The notes below the pieces were generated by a model, which was given only the letters and a program-made list of their open reading frames with translations, did not search any database and had not been told where the DNA came from. Below are positions 22,328-34,943 of a stretch of DNA of 64,000 nt, in pieces. This DNA is from Actinomucor elegans (taxonomy: Eukaryota; Mucoromycota; Mucoromycetes; Mucorales; Mucoraceae): contig JAMSLZ010000003.1 in assembly GCA_026027325.1 (NCBI GenBank), forward strand, positions 124,001-188,000. The letters run 5' to 3'. The first letter of the stretch is position 1. Each line of letters begins with the position of its first letter. The position numbers were made by a program, and so were the translations under genes.

Positions 22328-22834
22328 AAAAAGCAAAGTTGAAATAGAAATCATGCCTCTAAAGCATATTTAATGTCATAAGTATATGATAGTGCAATGG
22401 TGCTTTATCACCAACCACTTTAAAGGGTTACTCGAAGGCTCGCCCCGAATATTAAATAAACATCTTTCACTTTAATCTCAGTTTTTTTTTATTTTTTATT
22501 ACACGATATTCTTTAGTGAGTTCGTGTAGTATTGAAAGAGGAAGCAAACTACATAAAGTTCTTTTGTAACTTCTTTTTAATTGATTGTGTTTTCTTGTAT
22601 AAAAAAGATAGATTTAGATCGTTCATAAATGCAATTATAACTCGAATGATTTGATAGACAATAAAATCTGGCATAACTCGCTAATATTTTAAACTTATTT
22701 TATTACATAATATATAATGCCTGAAAAATGCTGTCTTTGCGCTTCACAAAAAAAGCACTGCTTCAAATCTTGATTTGCGAGCAATAACCCCTGGATGGTT
22801 TCCTGAAATCACCTCTTTATCAACATCTCTGCAT

Positions 22835-23060
22835 TTCTCGGCCAAAGTCAGTTTAATATTGCATCTGAGTGTTAGTATGTGCCCAAGATGAACAGTTGCA
22901 TTAACCATAATCACTATTAAAGTAAAATATACTTTAACCGGAAAGTAAATTGCTCATATTTGCTTATAAGCTTGATTTATTGATAAATAGGTCTTTGGGT
23001 AGATCCTGAATCAAATACTACGTCTGATTAGTAGTTCATGTTCAGAATGAGTTGCTATAT
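22835..23060 (+). repeat. Two tandemly arranged copies of the dispersed repeat
   Basis: Copies at 22835-22900 (TCTCGGCCAAAGTCAG, then TTTAATATTGCATCTGAG) and 22991-23060 (GTCTGATTAGTAGTTCATG, then TTCAGAATGAGTTGCTATAT). Same orientation, right ends about 160 bp apart. Confidence 0.7.
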
Positions 23061-23605
23061 CAGATAAAGTATTAATTAAAGCCCATTACTCGAGCTACAT
23101 TAAACGCCCCTTCACTTGCATTGGTAAATCCAGAAAGTTCACAAGAATTTCTCTCTTTTTTTTTTTAAATCTTTTCGCCTAATGTAATGGTCGAGAATTT
23201 CTCCATATAGTGATATGTAGAATAAATAGTGAGTATTTGGCAGCGCGACCTAGTTATTCTTGACATTGGGCAAATGCATTAAACTTATATTATGCTCTCT
23301 CGAGTGCTTTCTTTTCTATAATGTAAATCATGAGCAAAGAGTGACTTGAAAGCTGCAAGTGAAATCTGTGCGGGGACAGAGGAAAATCTCCAAAAATAGT
23401 GGGATGCTCTGCATTGGTTTTTTTTCTGTCCAGCGTTGAACTAAGAGTAAAGCTTGTTTTCTTTTCTTTACAAGAAACGACATATTTTGGCTGGAGTAAC
23501 GCTTATAAAGAAAAAAAAAGCGCTGAAAGTAGCCACCTTGTCCAGAATCCAACTAATTTCCTTCCCCGAGAAATATCAAATCATTAAATAGATCGACTTC
23601 ATCTA

Positions 23606-26600
23606 ATGTCTACACCAATTCCAACGTCAAGCTATGATACCCCTTTAACCAATTCGAACAAAACAACATCCTCTGGACAGCCTACATTAACATCGAGTGC
23701 TGATTATGCACTCAAAGTGATATTCAACCAGTTTGAGCATATGGCAGATACTAAAATGTCCAATATATTAAGCATGGGAGTAGTAAGTAGTATTCAATGT
23801 ATTACCTTTTTTTTTCGGACGATTCAAACTATTGTTTTAAATAGGATGCCGATGTAGATCTGCGAAGAATATTAGGTCTTGGAAGCGATGAAAACTTTGA
23901 CAAGTTGATATATTCTCTGTCCTCTTTGGCAGCAACACAGCAAAGCGCAGTGATTGATTCTGTAATGCGTTGGAGAAAATTAAAAGTGGAACCTTTGGAC
24001 CCAATGATCATTAAACGAGTCAGGTAATCAGTTTCTCTTGGTTGTTATGATATATGCTCATTTCTTGAAATCATAGTGATTCTGCGCCGTTATCTCGAAG
24101 CCGGGAAATCCAATCTGTTCTAAAAGAAAGACAATCGGTAAAAAAAAAAAAAAAAAAATCATTCAAGCTTTAATGCTTGTACTAATCTGTGAGCAGCTGG
24201 CTTCTGTATTTATATTATGTAGAGCATTGATAGAGATAATTAAGCGACTTACACCAGGCTCTTTACCAGATGATCTAGGTGAAAACTTAGAGGAAATCGT
24301 GTTTAATCAACTCAAAAAAGCCGATCCAGACGCTATTAAACGATCAAAGAATCGTACAGCAAGCATGGACTTGTTTGCAGAACTAATTGGTGAATTATCC
24401 AATATTCGATTTGCTTCAGTCAGTGACCGATTCATAGCCGAACTAGAAAAATATAATAGTCAAACAATTATGAAGGAACGACAGGGACACATGGAAATGC
24501 TGATTAAAGGCATGCGTTATCTGAAAATCAAGATATATCCGTTGGATGCTTTGGAAGAAACTGCAGACTTCTTGAGCAGCTGCGCTACATTCTTTAAAAA
24601 TGCTCATGGCGCCAAAGTAAAGCATGCTTACGCCAAACTTTTCATTCAGCTGCTATTACCTATTGCTGAAGTAGCTGTGGCAGAAGTTAACTTTCCATCT
24701 TGGGCGAAAGCAGTGGATTTAATGTATCCTCGAGCCATGAAAATGACATTGAAGCCTAGACATATTCTGGCGGGATATCCTTTAGTTACCACCTTACTTT
24801 GTGTGAGCCGTAAAGAGTTTTTTGCGGCTAATTGGTTCTCTGTCGTGGAAAATTGCTATCAAAAATTTAATAAGGTAAATTTATACTGGTTCTTTACCCG
24901 AACAAGGGAGATTAACATCTGTCATTCCAGGACAAATATACCCGTCTAGTTACATTAGGCTGTGTGTCTAGATTGACTTGGACCTATCTATTTCGCTGTA
25001 CAGAAACAACTTCCGTCACCTTCAAGAAACTAGATACCATCATTAAAACCATATTTCCACCTTATCGAAGAGCAGTTTACCCAGCTGATACGCCCTTGGA
25101 TCATTTCATCTTGATCACTTATTTTTCGCTTATGCGTGATGTAGATTCAGGCACAAAGAAGGTCTTGTTTTATCTACTCAACACAGAAGCCTCTTCTACC
25201 AGTAATAGTTCTCATAATTGGGATCTGATTAATCCAGAACGTATGATCATTGCTCTCTCTGCATTTCGCTTATTACTGTCAGATCTCGAGCAAAACATTC
25301 AAAAGCCCCCGTTTCCTGCAGACACGGATATGACTAGCACCGGCATCTCCATCAATTGCACTGCGGATGTCTTTAGCGGCCCAATTAGAGCTGTTAAGCC
25401 CGAGGTGACTGAGAAAGTCGAAGAAATCATCAACAAAACGTTGGCCAGTCTCGATCAGACTTTTGGCCGATTGCTGGTATTAGACGAAAAGAATATCATT
25501 ATGCGCGCTGCTTCTGCTCAACTTACTACGGTTCTGAACACCAGCAGTAACAGCGGTAACAGCAATAACAACAATGGTAATGCGATCACAACCACCTATT
25601 CTGTACCTATCTTTACCAACAGTGCGACTTCAGACAATAGTGGGCCTCAGATCCATCACCAATATACCAGTTTTTCAGTTTCTTATACAAAAGACAAACA
25701 AGCGTACTTTGACGTTATCAAGACCATTATTGATGGCATGCCACGTATCATGCCTGCAGGCCTGAAACTGAGTAAACTAGTGGATATGTTGGCGAGATAT
25801 ACGGTACATACAGATCCTGAAATCATTCGATCTGCTTCCAAGGCCCTATTGCGAATTGCTTCTCAGATCGATAGTCAAACAGTGGCAATCGGTTTCTCTA
25901 ACTTCGTTTGCGAAATAGAAGACAAGTTTTGTGATGTGATTCAATCTTTGGCAAGTGGTCCGTTGTGCATGACATCAAGCGGTGGCAGTAGTTTGACTGA
26001 TAATGGTGGCGGTGTTATCAAACTCTATGTTGATTTACTATCTATTTGGGTAGACCAATTAGATCTGGAAAAGCCTGCCAACAGTACGGAAACAGCAAGA
26101 GAGTCTGTTGATGCTAGAATTGGCCAGTTGCTCAAATTGATCATAACAACAGAGGCCAACGGATTACTGTTTCTGTGCAATCAATCATCTTCCATCCGTC
26201 GCTCTGCTATCCAGATCATCAAGATGGCGGCTAAGCTAGCTGACCGCTTAAATGTTGTACTATGCAACAAGGAGGAAGAAAAAGAAGAAGAGGGAGAAAA
26301 AACCAACCAAAAGAAACCGTGGTCTCGTCTAAGTCATTTGTTAGAAAACGCAGGCCAAGACATGATCCATTTCGACAAAGATGCTACTACGTTATTAGGC
26401 GTCAAAGTAACATCTGATATCCGCACACGTTTACTCCAACACCAACGAAGAGGTTTAGATCATGTCCTGATCCAAATCGCTGAAAGCGATCAAGCCACAG
26501 ACGTTTTAATATGGAATATTTGCTTACCTCATGTTTTTAGACTCTGTTTCCAATACTTCCCGCAAACCACGGCTGAATGCCGAAATAGTATTTGCAAGCG

Positions 26601-27738
26601 TCTTTTAGAGATACAGCCTTCCATTTTGGCCTGGTTGGAAACCATCAAGGCTGGTACGACGGGTACACTCAGTATGGCTAAAAGCAGCAGTACAAATCAT
26701 AAAGCGGCTAGCCCAGAAACCATTGAGCAATGGCGTATCTATCTTGTGTTTGCCTGTGCTACAGCTGTGCCATTAGAAAGCAACACTTCGGCTCATTCGA
26801 ACATTTGGTCTCATGTAAGTCGCAAGGGGTCTGCTAATACCATCTCAAGCCCACGCGACTTGTTTCGTCTCATTTCTCCATTCTTGACCTGCGAGCATCG
26901 TCCTATCCGCGAAAGCGCTATTGATGGCTTGGGCAATATCAATTGCAATGTCTACAAATCATTAATGTTTGAACTGGAAGGCTATATCAAGGTTATCCTT
27001 GATGATGGTAAACAGCGTAATAACCAAAAGCCTTATCAAAACAAACGAAGCAAAAAGAATGATCGCTTGCGTATTTCGGTGATGCATGTGTTGGAATTGA
27101 CGGCTGGATGTCTTTCGCAAGAAGAGTATGTCAAGGATAAGGAACTTATGAACGTGATTATGAGTTATATCAAGGAAACAAAGTCGTTTTTGGTTGATAC
27201 AGAAGTGCAGATTGAATGGGAGTATCAGCGTTTGAGAATCTATTTGTGTGGTTTGGTAGAAAAGCTGTATGAGAGTATTATCATGCTAGAGGATCAGGCC
27301 ACATCGTTCATGTCCTTTGAGACTCGATTAAGTTTGTACAAGATGTTTGAGGAATGGTGTGGCTATGGCGCTTCAGCTAAGACAGCTCAGCAACGAGAAG
27401 CTACGATGATGAGAGATGTATTAGAACAGTGCAAGGATCCAAAAGAACGAACAAGCATGACTCAATTGATGGAAGAAGAACGAAAGGCTCTGGAATCAGC
27501 TTCCCTCAGTGCTATGGCTACCTTATGTGTAAGCGAATTCTATATCTTTGGATATATTACAATAAAAAAAAAACTAACTATAAAATCTCTCATAGCGAGG
27601 TCCTTTATATGCTTACCTTGGGCAGAAGAAGGCTCGGCAAGCCATTATACAATTTGATACTCTCAATGTATTGCGTTGGATCGACGCTATATTTGAAAGC
27701 CGTGATCCCAAAAATCATGCCATTGCTAGGTAAGTTTA

Positions 27739-27775
<37 letters not shown>

Positions 27776-30507
27776 CTTTTCTTAATGTTTAATTTAGACG
27801 TGCTCTCGAAGCTGTCATGATTTACAACCAGGACCAAACAGTATTATTAGATGATATTATTGAGCAGTGCTATGCTGGTAATCCCAAGCTGGAGTTTACA
27901 CAAGGCTACTTTCAAGCGCTTGCAACTATTGTTACCCAGGTGGAAGATTATCCTTGCCATATCCATCAAATTATGTCCTTGGCTCTGTTCAAAGCTGGTG
28001 ATGCTAAAAAGGCCATTCGAAAGACTGCTATCCATCTGTTACGTGTCATCGAAGAACGCGTCTTTGCAGACTCTTGTGCCAAAGAATACGAAATTGGTAT
28101 TACTAGTAGCTTGCCAGCCATTTATAAACACACCCAAACCTTGTTATCTGCTCGTCTCGCACTTGATCATCCAGAACAAACCTATTCCATGTTATCTGAA
28201 ATCACACAGCGATTTGAGCACATCAGTCCCAATTCACAACGCGAAGTGCTAACATACATGCTGCCCTGGCATCGTAAAGTAGATCTTTCAGTGGGGCCAC
28301 ATGATACAGAACTTAGTGCTTCAGCCTATATGGTACTATCTAATCTCTACTACATCACTGTCAAGTTTGGCGATATTTATGTTAAAGAAACCGCTGCTTT
28401 GTGGAGCCAATTGGTCGATTATGGACGCAATGTGCGAGCTATCATTATGTATCTATTAGATATGGGTCAAGAAACACGTAACCCATGGTTTCTCATCCAT
28501 GCTAAACGTATCTTTGTCTGCTTGGGACGTACGCATGCTTTTGCTAGCATCACTGAAGAAGTGATTGCTGAAATCACACCACGTTCCATGGTACCGCAAC
28601 TGAAAGAAACCAGCCATCGTCATGCGCATGCTTTCCCTATGCTGTTTGTAGCAGACGCTGAGAAAGTGCTACCCAGTTACCCCAAAAAACCTGTGTTTTC
28701 GCGCGGCCAACTGGCCATGGTGTTCTTGGTCGACCTTGCAATTGAAGCAGGTGCAGACTTGGCCCCTCATTTACCACTTCTTTTACATAGCATCTTTGTA
28801 CAACTGGACCATTTAACCAGTATCGTATGCGATCAATCGCGATGTTTCTTGATCAATCTCATCCATTCTATTGTCGTACGTCAATCGATGGACTCGGAGG
28901 CCTCTCATAAAGCATCGGATATCATCCAATGGCTTGTCAGTAAAGAAGGCAAACGTTTATGGGCTTATGAAAACATCACACCTCACCATCGTCGTATTAC
29001 GAGCGCGGATGAGATCAAAACATTACTGGGCCGTGTTGTAGAAGTGTTTTCTTACGAGGATCGGGACTTGCGCCAGAAATGGGGTGAAACAGCGTTGAAA
29101 TGGGCCACCTGCTGTTCTGTGCGTCACATTGCTTGTCGTTCGTTCCAGTGCTTCCGTGCCTTGATGCCTGCGTTTAACCAGCACATGTTGGCTGATATGT
29201 TGGCGCGCCTGAGTAATACGATTGCCGATAAGTCAGAAGAGATTCGTGGCTTTGCGTTGGAGATCATCTTGACTTTGACAGAAGTAGCCAAAGCCATGGA
29301 GCCAAGTCAAATGGAACAGTTTCCTCAACTGTTTTGGGCTGCTGTTGCTTGCTTAAGCACTCCTTACGAGTCTGAGCATTCAGAAGCCTTGTTGCTGTTA
29401 CGTGTGGTACTGCAAAAGTTTGGTTTTAGGCCTCAGCTGGCCGAGAGCTTTCCCAAGAACTGGTTCAGCGAGTTTGATGGACTTCAACCGCTATTACTCA
29501 AGGGCTTACAGTTTTCGTCAGCAGAAAAGGACACATTTGATGTCCTCAAGGATATTTCTTTACTCGACAATTTGCCCTTGATTGATCCTACCGAGACTCG
29601 ACTAATGTACCTGCTACTGGCAAGCTTGCCGAGGTTATTGCATGGCCTTGATGGTGAGGCGGTCGATGTTGAAGCAATTGCTTTGGCAAGTCAGCTAGTC
29701 AAGCTGTTTGAAGATTATGGGCTGGCTAGCATCCAACGCATCCTCAGTACATACCCTATACAAAAATCCAAGTTTCAAGAAGATTTCTTGAAGCAAATTC
29801 TCGGTAGTATGCGTGATATTTTTTTGACCAAGTACAGTCAGCAAGCATTCATGTTTGCGTTGCTCATGGTGAAGAACAAGATACCCTTTTATCGTCAAAA
29901 GACATTGCTGGTGATTGAAAATTTGGTGCCGTATGTCACGGGTAGCATGGTACACACATCGCCTGTATTCATCGACATTGCGGCTCTGAAACCATTGCTT
30001 CAATTAGTGCCAACCGAGTTTGGTGATAGAGCCTTGTCCGTACTCAATTCTGGCATGCAAACTGTAAACGAGCATCAGACCGCTGATGAGTTGATCTGGG
30101 GATTCCATGATTTTGCTGCTTCAGCCAAGATAACACGGCATAATATTCATGCAGTTGTGTTTGAATGCTCTTCTATTACTAATGAAGCACCTATTGAACA
30201 TAATATTCAATTCTCGGTCGAAGACTTTTCCATGCTAACCGGTGAAGCAGCTAGAAGCGAGCGTGCGGCACGAGTTCATGATTACATGCCAATGATGAAC
30301 GCTGTTAATGGCACAGCAGCAGTAACAGGAGCTGGAGGACAATATGGCGATGATTTAATGAATGCTTTGAAGGACCTTGATGATTTCTTCAACGAGGATG
30401 GAGAACCTATTTCACCTTCTAGTTCAAGCCATATGTTTATGGGTATTCCAGCAGATTCAAATGCTGGATTTTCAGGATTCACAGCCCCAAATCAATTAGA
30501 TACATAA
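23606..30507 (+). CDS. Cell morphogenesis scaffold TAO3/PAG1/MOR2 (Furry family)
   Basis: Very large HEAT/ARM-like scaffold of the RAM/MOR pathway, which supports NDR-kinase (Cbk1/Orb6) signalling in polarised growth. Seven exons (23606-23782, 23845-24023, 24077-24137, 24197-24874, 24931-27528, 27596-27729, 27798-30507) join in frame to 2178 aa, in the range of fungal PAG1/Mor2 proteins. The N-terminal part carries LASVFILCRALIEIIKRLTP and HMEMLIKGMRYLKIKIYPLD, typical of the MOR2-PAG1 N-domain. There follow repeated helical segments and the conserved C-terminal domains with TALKWATCCSVRHIACRSFQ, IADKSEEIRGFALEI and RDIFLTKYSQQAFMFAL. It ends in an acidic Ser-rich tail. Intron 6 contains a 34-nt poly(A). 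The stop lies 60 bp from the end of the convergent EMC5 gene. Confidence 0.93.
27740..27773. repeat. Poly(A) tract inside an intron of the TAO3-type gene
   Basis: About 34 A residues follow a GTAAGTTTAC donor, and the acceptor AATTTAG comes 18 nt after the run. The tract makes up half of the 68-nt intron. Confidence 0.93.
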
Positions 30508-30567
30508 CGCGTGAGGAAAGGAGGGGGGGGAGGGGGAATATAGACTCTTTTATTATAACTATACACT
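30508..30567. other. 60-bp convergent spacer with G-tract
   Basis: Between the stops of the TAO3-type and EMC5 genes lies GAGGAAAGGAGG continuing into runs of G (about 30520-30537), then AT-rich DNA that must hold both 3' ends. Polyadenylation regions of the two genes probably overlap. Confidence 0.6.
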
Positions 30568-31088
30568 TTATATCTTTCTGCTTTGCTGTGCTGAAGTAGA
30601 TACCACAGTTCGATGATTGAATGTAATAAATGAAGGTCTTGTATCCATCTTGTCAATAGTCCTGTAAGATCAAATATCAGTTTAGCACATGTATTAAACA
30701 TACAAAAAAAAAAACATACATTTTTGCGACCTCAGTTTCCATGGCAATCGGTTTGAACGCGTCGGCTGATATGACAATACCCACAAGGGCCACAAAAGCA
30801 GAAACAAGACATTCTGCAACAATCTATTCGATAATGTTTTGAAATTAACGCAATGGTTGGCATAATTTGTACTGCAGTATAGTTACATCGATAGGAATTG
30901 TTGTGTTGACTTCATCTACTGCCTTGATGTATGCAAGATCTAAAGAAAGCAAAATTAAGAAGCTTAATCTCGACTTTAATAACTTTAAACTTTATGATTA
31001 TCTTACGTTCATAAGTCGAATATGCTGAATGTGCAAGAAACAAAGCTCCCACTAAAGCCAATAGCTTTCCTGTCTGTTGTGATCCCAT
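30568..31088 (-). CDS. EMC5: ER membrane protein complex subunit 5 (EMC5/MMGT1)
   Basis: Small subunit of the EMC insertase, which inserts tail-anchored and polytopic proteins in the ER membrane. Four exons (31007-31088, 30887-30939, 30720-30823, 30568-30661) join in frame to 110 aa, the usual size. Seen: first membrane helix KLLALVGALFLAHSAYSTYE, the lumenal loop HLAYIKAVDEVNTTIPIDV, second helix AECLVSAFVALVGIVISA, then the cytosolic FKPIAMETEVAKM and C-terminal MDTRPSFITFNHR, which is a strong family signature. It is too intron-broken to show as one frame. Convergent with the TAO3-type gene and co-oriented with prefoldin 3, which lies 131 bp upstream. Confidence 0.94.
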
Positions 31089-31219
31089 TATATATTTGTA
31101 TTAAAAAAAAAAAAAAAGACAAGAAGGGTTGAGAAACAAAGGAAATTATCATTGATTTTATTAGGTAGCGGCAGTGGGTGTACACACGAACTTGAAATTC
31201 AGATGAGGACAAAATTAAC

Positions 31220-32128
31220 TTAGGCGGAGGATTCAACGGCAGAAGAGGCTTGCTGTTCTTTCAAGATACGTCTTTGCTTGACATCCCAATTATATACACG
31301 AGCAGTATCTATTTTTTTTAAAAAAAAAGAAAGAAAGAAAACAGTAGAGGTTAAGGCAATAATATGATTTGAATAGTAAAAAAAAAAAAAAAAAAGCTAC
31401 AAAACACGTTAGTTTATAAACAAAAAGGATACTGACTTCCATAGTGGTGATTTGACTTCTTAAGAACTCGAGATCTTCCAAAGTATTTTTATGAGAAGTT
31501 TTGGCAGTTTCCAACTTGGATGTCAATAGATCCTTTGCTTCTTCGCAAGTGTATTCAAGCATCACATTAGCCTACAAAGAAAAAAAAAGCTATGAGCTTT
31601 ACTGGCTACCGTTTTTTCTTCTTCTATGTTGACTTACACCCAACCAAAGGTAAACGGATCCAGTTGCCTCAACTTTTGCCTTGGCATACAATGTATCATT
31701 CAACTCAAAATCTGTATATAAAGGTTCCTGACTGTCTTGCTTTTCGGTCAACAAGTCCACCATAGCAATCGTCTTTTCAATCTCGGGAATCTTTTCTTCC
31801 AGTACCTTTCTACGCTGTAACAAGTTGACTTCCATAAACTTGTATTTACTACATGAACACATACGCGTTGAGTTTTCTCGGCGGAAGGTTTGGTTGTTTT
31901 CCAAATTTTCTTTTTCTCTTTTTACCTAATGGCTTCTTGGAACTTTTTTAAGACGATTTCAACTGGCTCGGCTTCAGAGACATAATCTTCAACGCGTTCC
32001 TGTCAAAAATGAATCGAATTAGATGTATGTAGAGACGATGAAAAGAACCATTGTTTCAGTTGATAATTTACCACAAAAGGAGAGCTAGGAATACCACGAG
32101 GGTTAGACATCAACTTTTGTTCACTCAT
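31220..32128 (-). CDS. PFD3: Prefoldin subunit 3 (alpha-type, VBP1)
   Basis: Alpha-type subunit of the prefoldin hexamer (VHL-binding protein 1 in animals). Five exons (32072-32128, 31926-31999, 31638-31848, 31433-31571, 31220-31308) join in frame to 189 aa. Diagnostic segments are NPRGIPSSPFV at the N-terminus, SKYKFMEVNLLQRRKVLEEK and IPEIEKT in coiled coil 1, DFELNDTLYAKAKVE, VYLWLGANVMLEY in the beta hairpin, EDLEFLRSQITTMEVNTARV and YNWDVKQRR in coiled coil 2. Intron 4 uses an ordinary GT donor inside the TMEVNTARV segment, and the join restores the widely conserved sequence. A poly(A/T)-rich intron 4 (31309-31432) includes a run of about 19 A. Confidence 0.95.
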
Positions 32129-33147
32129 TGTACAGTATAGATGATTGGAAATGTAAAGTAGTCAAGTATGATGAACGCTCGAGTTGGGCTGTTACCTCGT
32201 TCAATTTTTTTTTTTTTTTTTTTTGCACTGCAGACAGACAAATCTTTTTTTATTGGCTGCGGTGATTACACATAGCGTTCTCCTCCTCCTCGGTTCCTTT
32301 TTAACAAAACCTATGAGATCTTAACACAGTCTTCTAGCTCCATAATGAAATGCGATTTAACTTAGAAATTTTTAAAAACAAGTGGAACAATATACATTAT
32401 CTTTTAGTGATACGATTGCCATGGTTATGTAGGAAGATAATACGACGTTACAAGACTTGGTTATAATAAAATATGTGTGCTTTATAGCGCAAGTTTACTG
32501 CTTATTTTCTTACGCAATCTGTATCATTTGAAAGAAAATTAATAATCAAATAGTAGCTTGTTTTAATTTTAGATAATTCCTAGACTCAATAATTTTCGGC
32601 TAGAAAATTAGCAGAGCGCTACACACCAAAGACGATTTCGGCTGATCTCGGTTCAATATTGCAACTGAGTAATCCATGCTGAGGATGACTTGCTATTTCA
32701 AGGAGAGTCTCCATTCCACATGATTTTTTTTAATGCGTTTCTTAAGTTTAGTTGGACCCTTCTTTCTCCTTTCTCTAAATGAAACAGATACCTAGTCGGT
32801 AGGTAAGCATCAACTGCTTAGTAATAAACGTCAATTACACCATGTGTTAGATAGAAAAAAACTGTTGGAATAATTGTACACGAGGACTCTAGTTCAAAGA
32901 ATGGTACATAAAAAAAAAGAAGGCAGTTTATAAAGAGAAAGAGAGAAAAAAAAATAATATAGTAGTATAATAGAGATATGAAAATAGAGTATTGAAATGT
33001 CAAAAGGGAATAATAAAGAAGTAGTATATAGATTTTTTTTTTTTTTTGTTATAAATAATTTATCATAAGATTCTGTTTATAATCGAGTTGGGAAGAAAGG
33101 ATGAAGTTTGGTGGATGTATGAAAAAAAAACTACAGTATTATATAAT
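32129..33147. other. Intergenic region
   Basis: No coding frame supported. Holds the prefoldin 3 promoter, a T-run at about 32206-32224, one forward copy of the dispersed repeat (32635-32700) and poly(A)/(T) stretches at about 32910-33045, close to the 3' end of the pepsin-like gene. Confidence 0.5.
32635..32700 (+). repeat. Single copy of the dispersed repeat
   Basis: GCTGATCTCGGTTCAATATT, then GCAACTGAGTAATCCATGC, then GAGGATGACTTGCTATTTC. All three blocks are in the same order as other copies. Confidence 0.68.
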
Positions 33148-34943
33148 CTAATGAGACTTCTTGTAAACTCGAAGACCATCCTTCTTGTGACCCTTCTTGA
33201 TACCAAAACCGACGGTCTCGGTATCAGGATCAAAGGTTGTATAGAAAGCATTGGTCAAACTGGTACCGAGAACCCAATCACGGTCATTGCTACCACGAGC
33301 GATCTTTGTAGCGCAAGCATCACGTTTAGCATCCACCACATAAGTCCAGTACTTGGCAGGCAATTCAACGATATGGTCTTCCAAAGTCATCTTGAGCAAA
33401 GGCAAGTCCTTGGCTTCAGAACACTTGATAGCATAGTTCTTGGTAGCATGTTGGTACTTGGCATCGAATTGTTTATGGAAAGCATCAGCTTGATGAGGAG
33501 GCATGACAATGTAACTGGTGGAAGTAGAGATGGAAGCAATAGCGTTGGGTTCTTGCTTGAAGCGCAACTTGGGGCCGAAACTGGCATGACGGATACAGAT
33601 GTCCCAGTTCTTGGCCTTGGCTCCAGGATCATCGGCTAAGCGAATGTAGTTGACCTTGCCTTCAATAGCAGACATGTCAACACCACCCAAAACCAAATAA
33701 CCAGCAGGCTTCTCTTCTTTAGTGTTTGTACGCTTGAAGACACCGAAACCACCGGGTGTGACATTGCCGGTACTAGTGCCAGTGTTGGGAGTGGCAACGG
33801 GACCAGGGGCAGCAGTGGTTTGGCCAGGTGGTAAGACGTTTGTGCTGTTGGTATTGGCACCAGGAGTAGCTTCGACACTACCATCTTGATTGAATCCACC
33901 ATTATCGGCGACAGTGTACATACCAAATTGTTGACTGGCAAGACCAGAGCCAGATTGGAAAGCGTTGGGGACGAAAGCAGAGTCAGGAAGAGCGACATCA
34001 CGTTTAGCCAAACCTATAAGAGAGATCTAGATGAGTTGTCATGCATTATTATTATGATTAAAATAAGTCTTACCAGAAGAAGCAGCAGAGTGAATCTTGG
34101 TTTCGTTAAAGTCAACATTACGGCCAAGACCAAGATAACCATCTAGAAACTAGTTAATATATTGATCGCATATTATTCAGTAGAACATACCGAAACCAGC
34201 ACCGAAACCACTCATACGGTAAGCGCCACCAAAGGGGAAGTTCTCGACCTTGAGGCCAGCGAATTGGATAGTGTCAGTGTAGATATGAGTGTCAACACAA
34301 GAGTCACCATATTCAACAGAGAACTTCTTTCCAATTGAATGAGCAGTCTTGGATTTAGTAGCATAGTATGAACAACGTCCACGACAGTTTTCAGTTTTAC
34401 ACTAAAACAAAATGGGTCAGTTTATCAATCTGTAACTTTTTTTTTTTGATAGCTTACTCTAGAACCGCGAACCCAAGAATAGCCAGTCGCTAATTTAAAA
34501 GAAGAGAATTAGGTACAACCTTAGAAATAAGGGGACACAAGTAAAAAAAAAACTTACTGGTATCAAAGGCAAAGACAAACTCTTGGGGTGGAGTACCAAG
34601 TTTGACTTTACCGGCAAGCTATAAAATGAAAAAAAAAGGTGAGTAAAACAAAAAATAAATAAAACAAAATGAACTAGAACAACAAAAAAGGTATTTGTAA
34701 TGATAGTAACACATAATAAATTATATGGTTATACACTCGAGTTTTTTTTTTTTTTTTTTTTTCTTTGTTCGTTTGTAAATTGATTGTATTGTATCTTACC
34801 ACGCCGTTATCAAGTGCTTTACCGGCGGCTTTATAGATGCCACCTTCGTTGGAACGTTCGTAAAGAGGAATAGTGAGAGGCTCTGCAGCGGCGTTGAGAG
34901 CAAATTGAGCGAGAGCTGCAAGACAAAGGAAAGCGGCACGCAT
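33148..34943 (-). CDS. Secreted pepsin-like (A1) protein lacking the second catalytic Asp
   Basis: Homologue of pepsin-family aspartic proteases, probably secreted. The signal peptide is MRAAFLCLAALAQFALNAAA, followed by a propeptide-like IPLYERSNEGG. Introns are short; exon 1 is about 34800-34943 and the last exon is 33148-34011. After VKLGTPPQEFVFAFDT the first Asp is kept, but the usual DTGS is DTTT (codon split by an intron). The second motif, normally VDTGTS, reads ASISTSTSYIV: Asp is Ser and Gly is Ser. Other A1 features remain (VEYGDSCV, GFDGYLGLG, YLVLGGVD, WVLGTSLTNAFYTTFD). A Gly/Pro/Thr/Asn-rich insertion of about 60 residues interrupts the middle. Without both aspartates normal catalysis is not expected, so a binding, inhibitor-sink or cell-wall role is possible. 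It is not a decayed gene: the frame, splice sites and codon use are intact. Confidence 0.85.

Larger units (their letters stand above)
20519..23605. other. Gene-poor region with repeat-family copies
   Basis: About 3.1 kb without a recognisable gene. Holds at least five diverged copies of the dispersed repeat (20692-20755 reverse; 21193-21245, 21274-21346, 22835-22900 and 22991-23060 forward). A small charged frame lies at 22187-22327. Frames at 21468-21677 and 23399-23587 lack support. Confidence 0.55.

Noticed and set aside
33088..33639. 183-aa plus-strand frame
   Set aside because: Antisense to the last exon of the pepsin-like gene, which has convincing A1 motifs.
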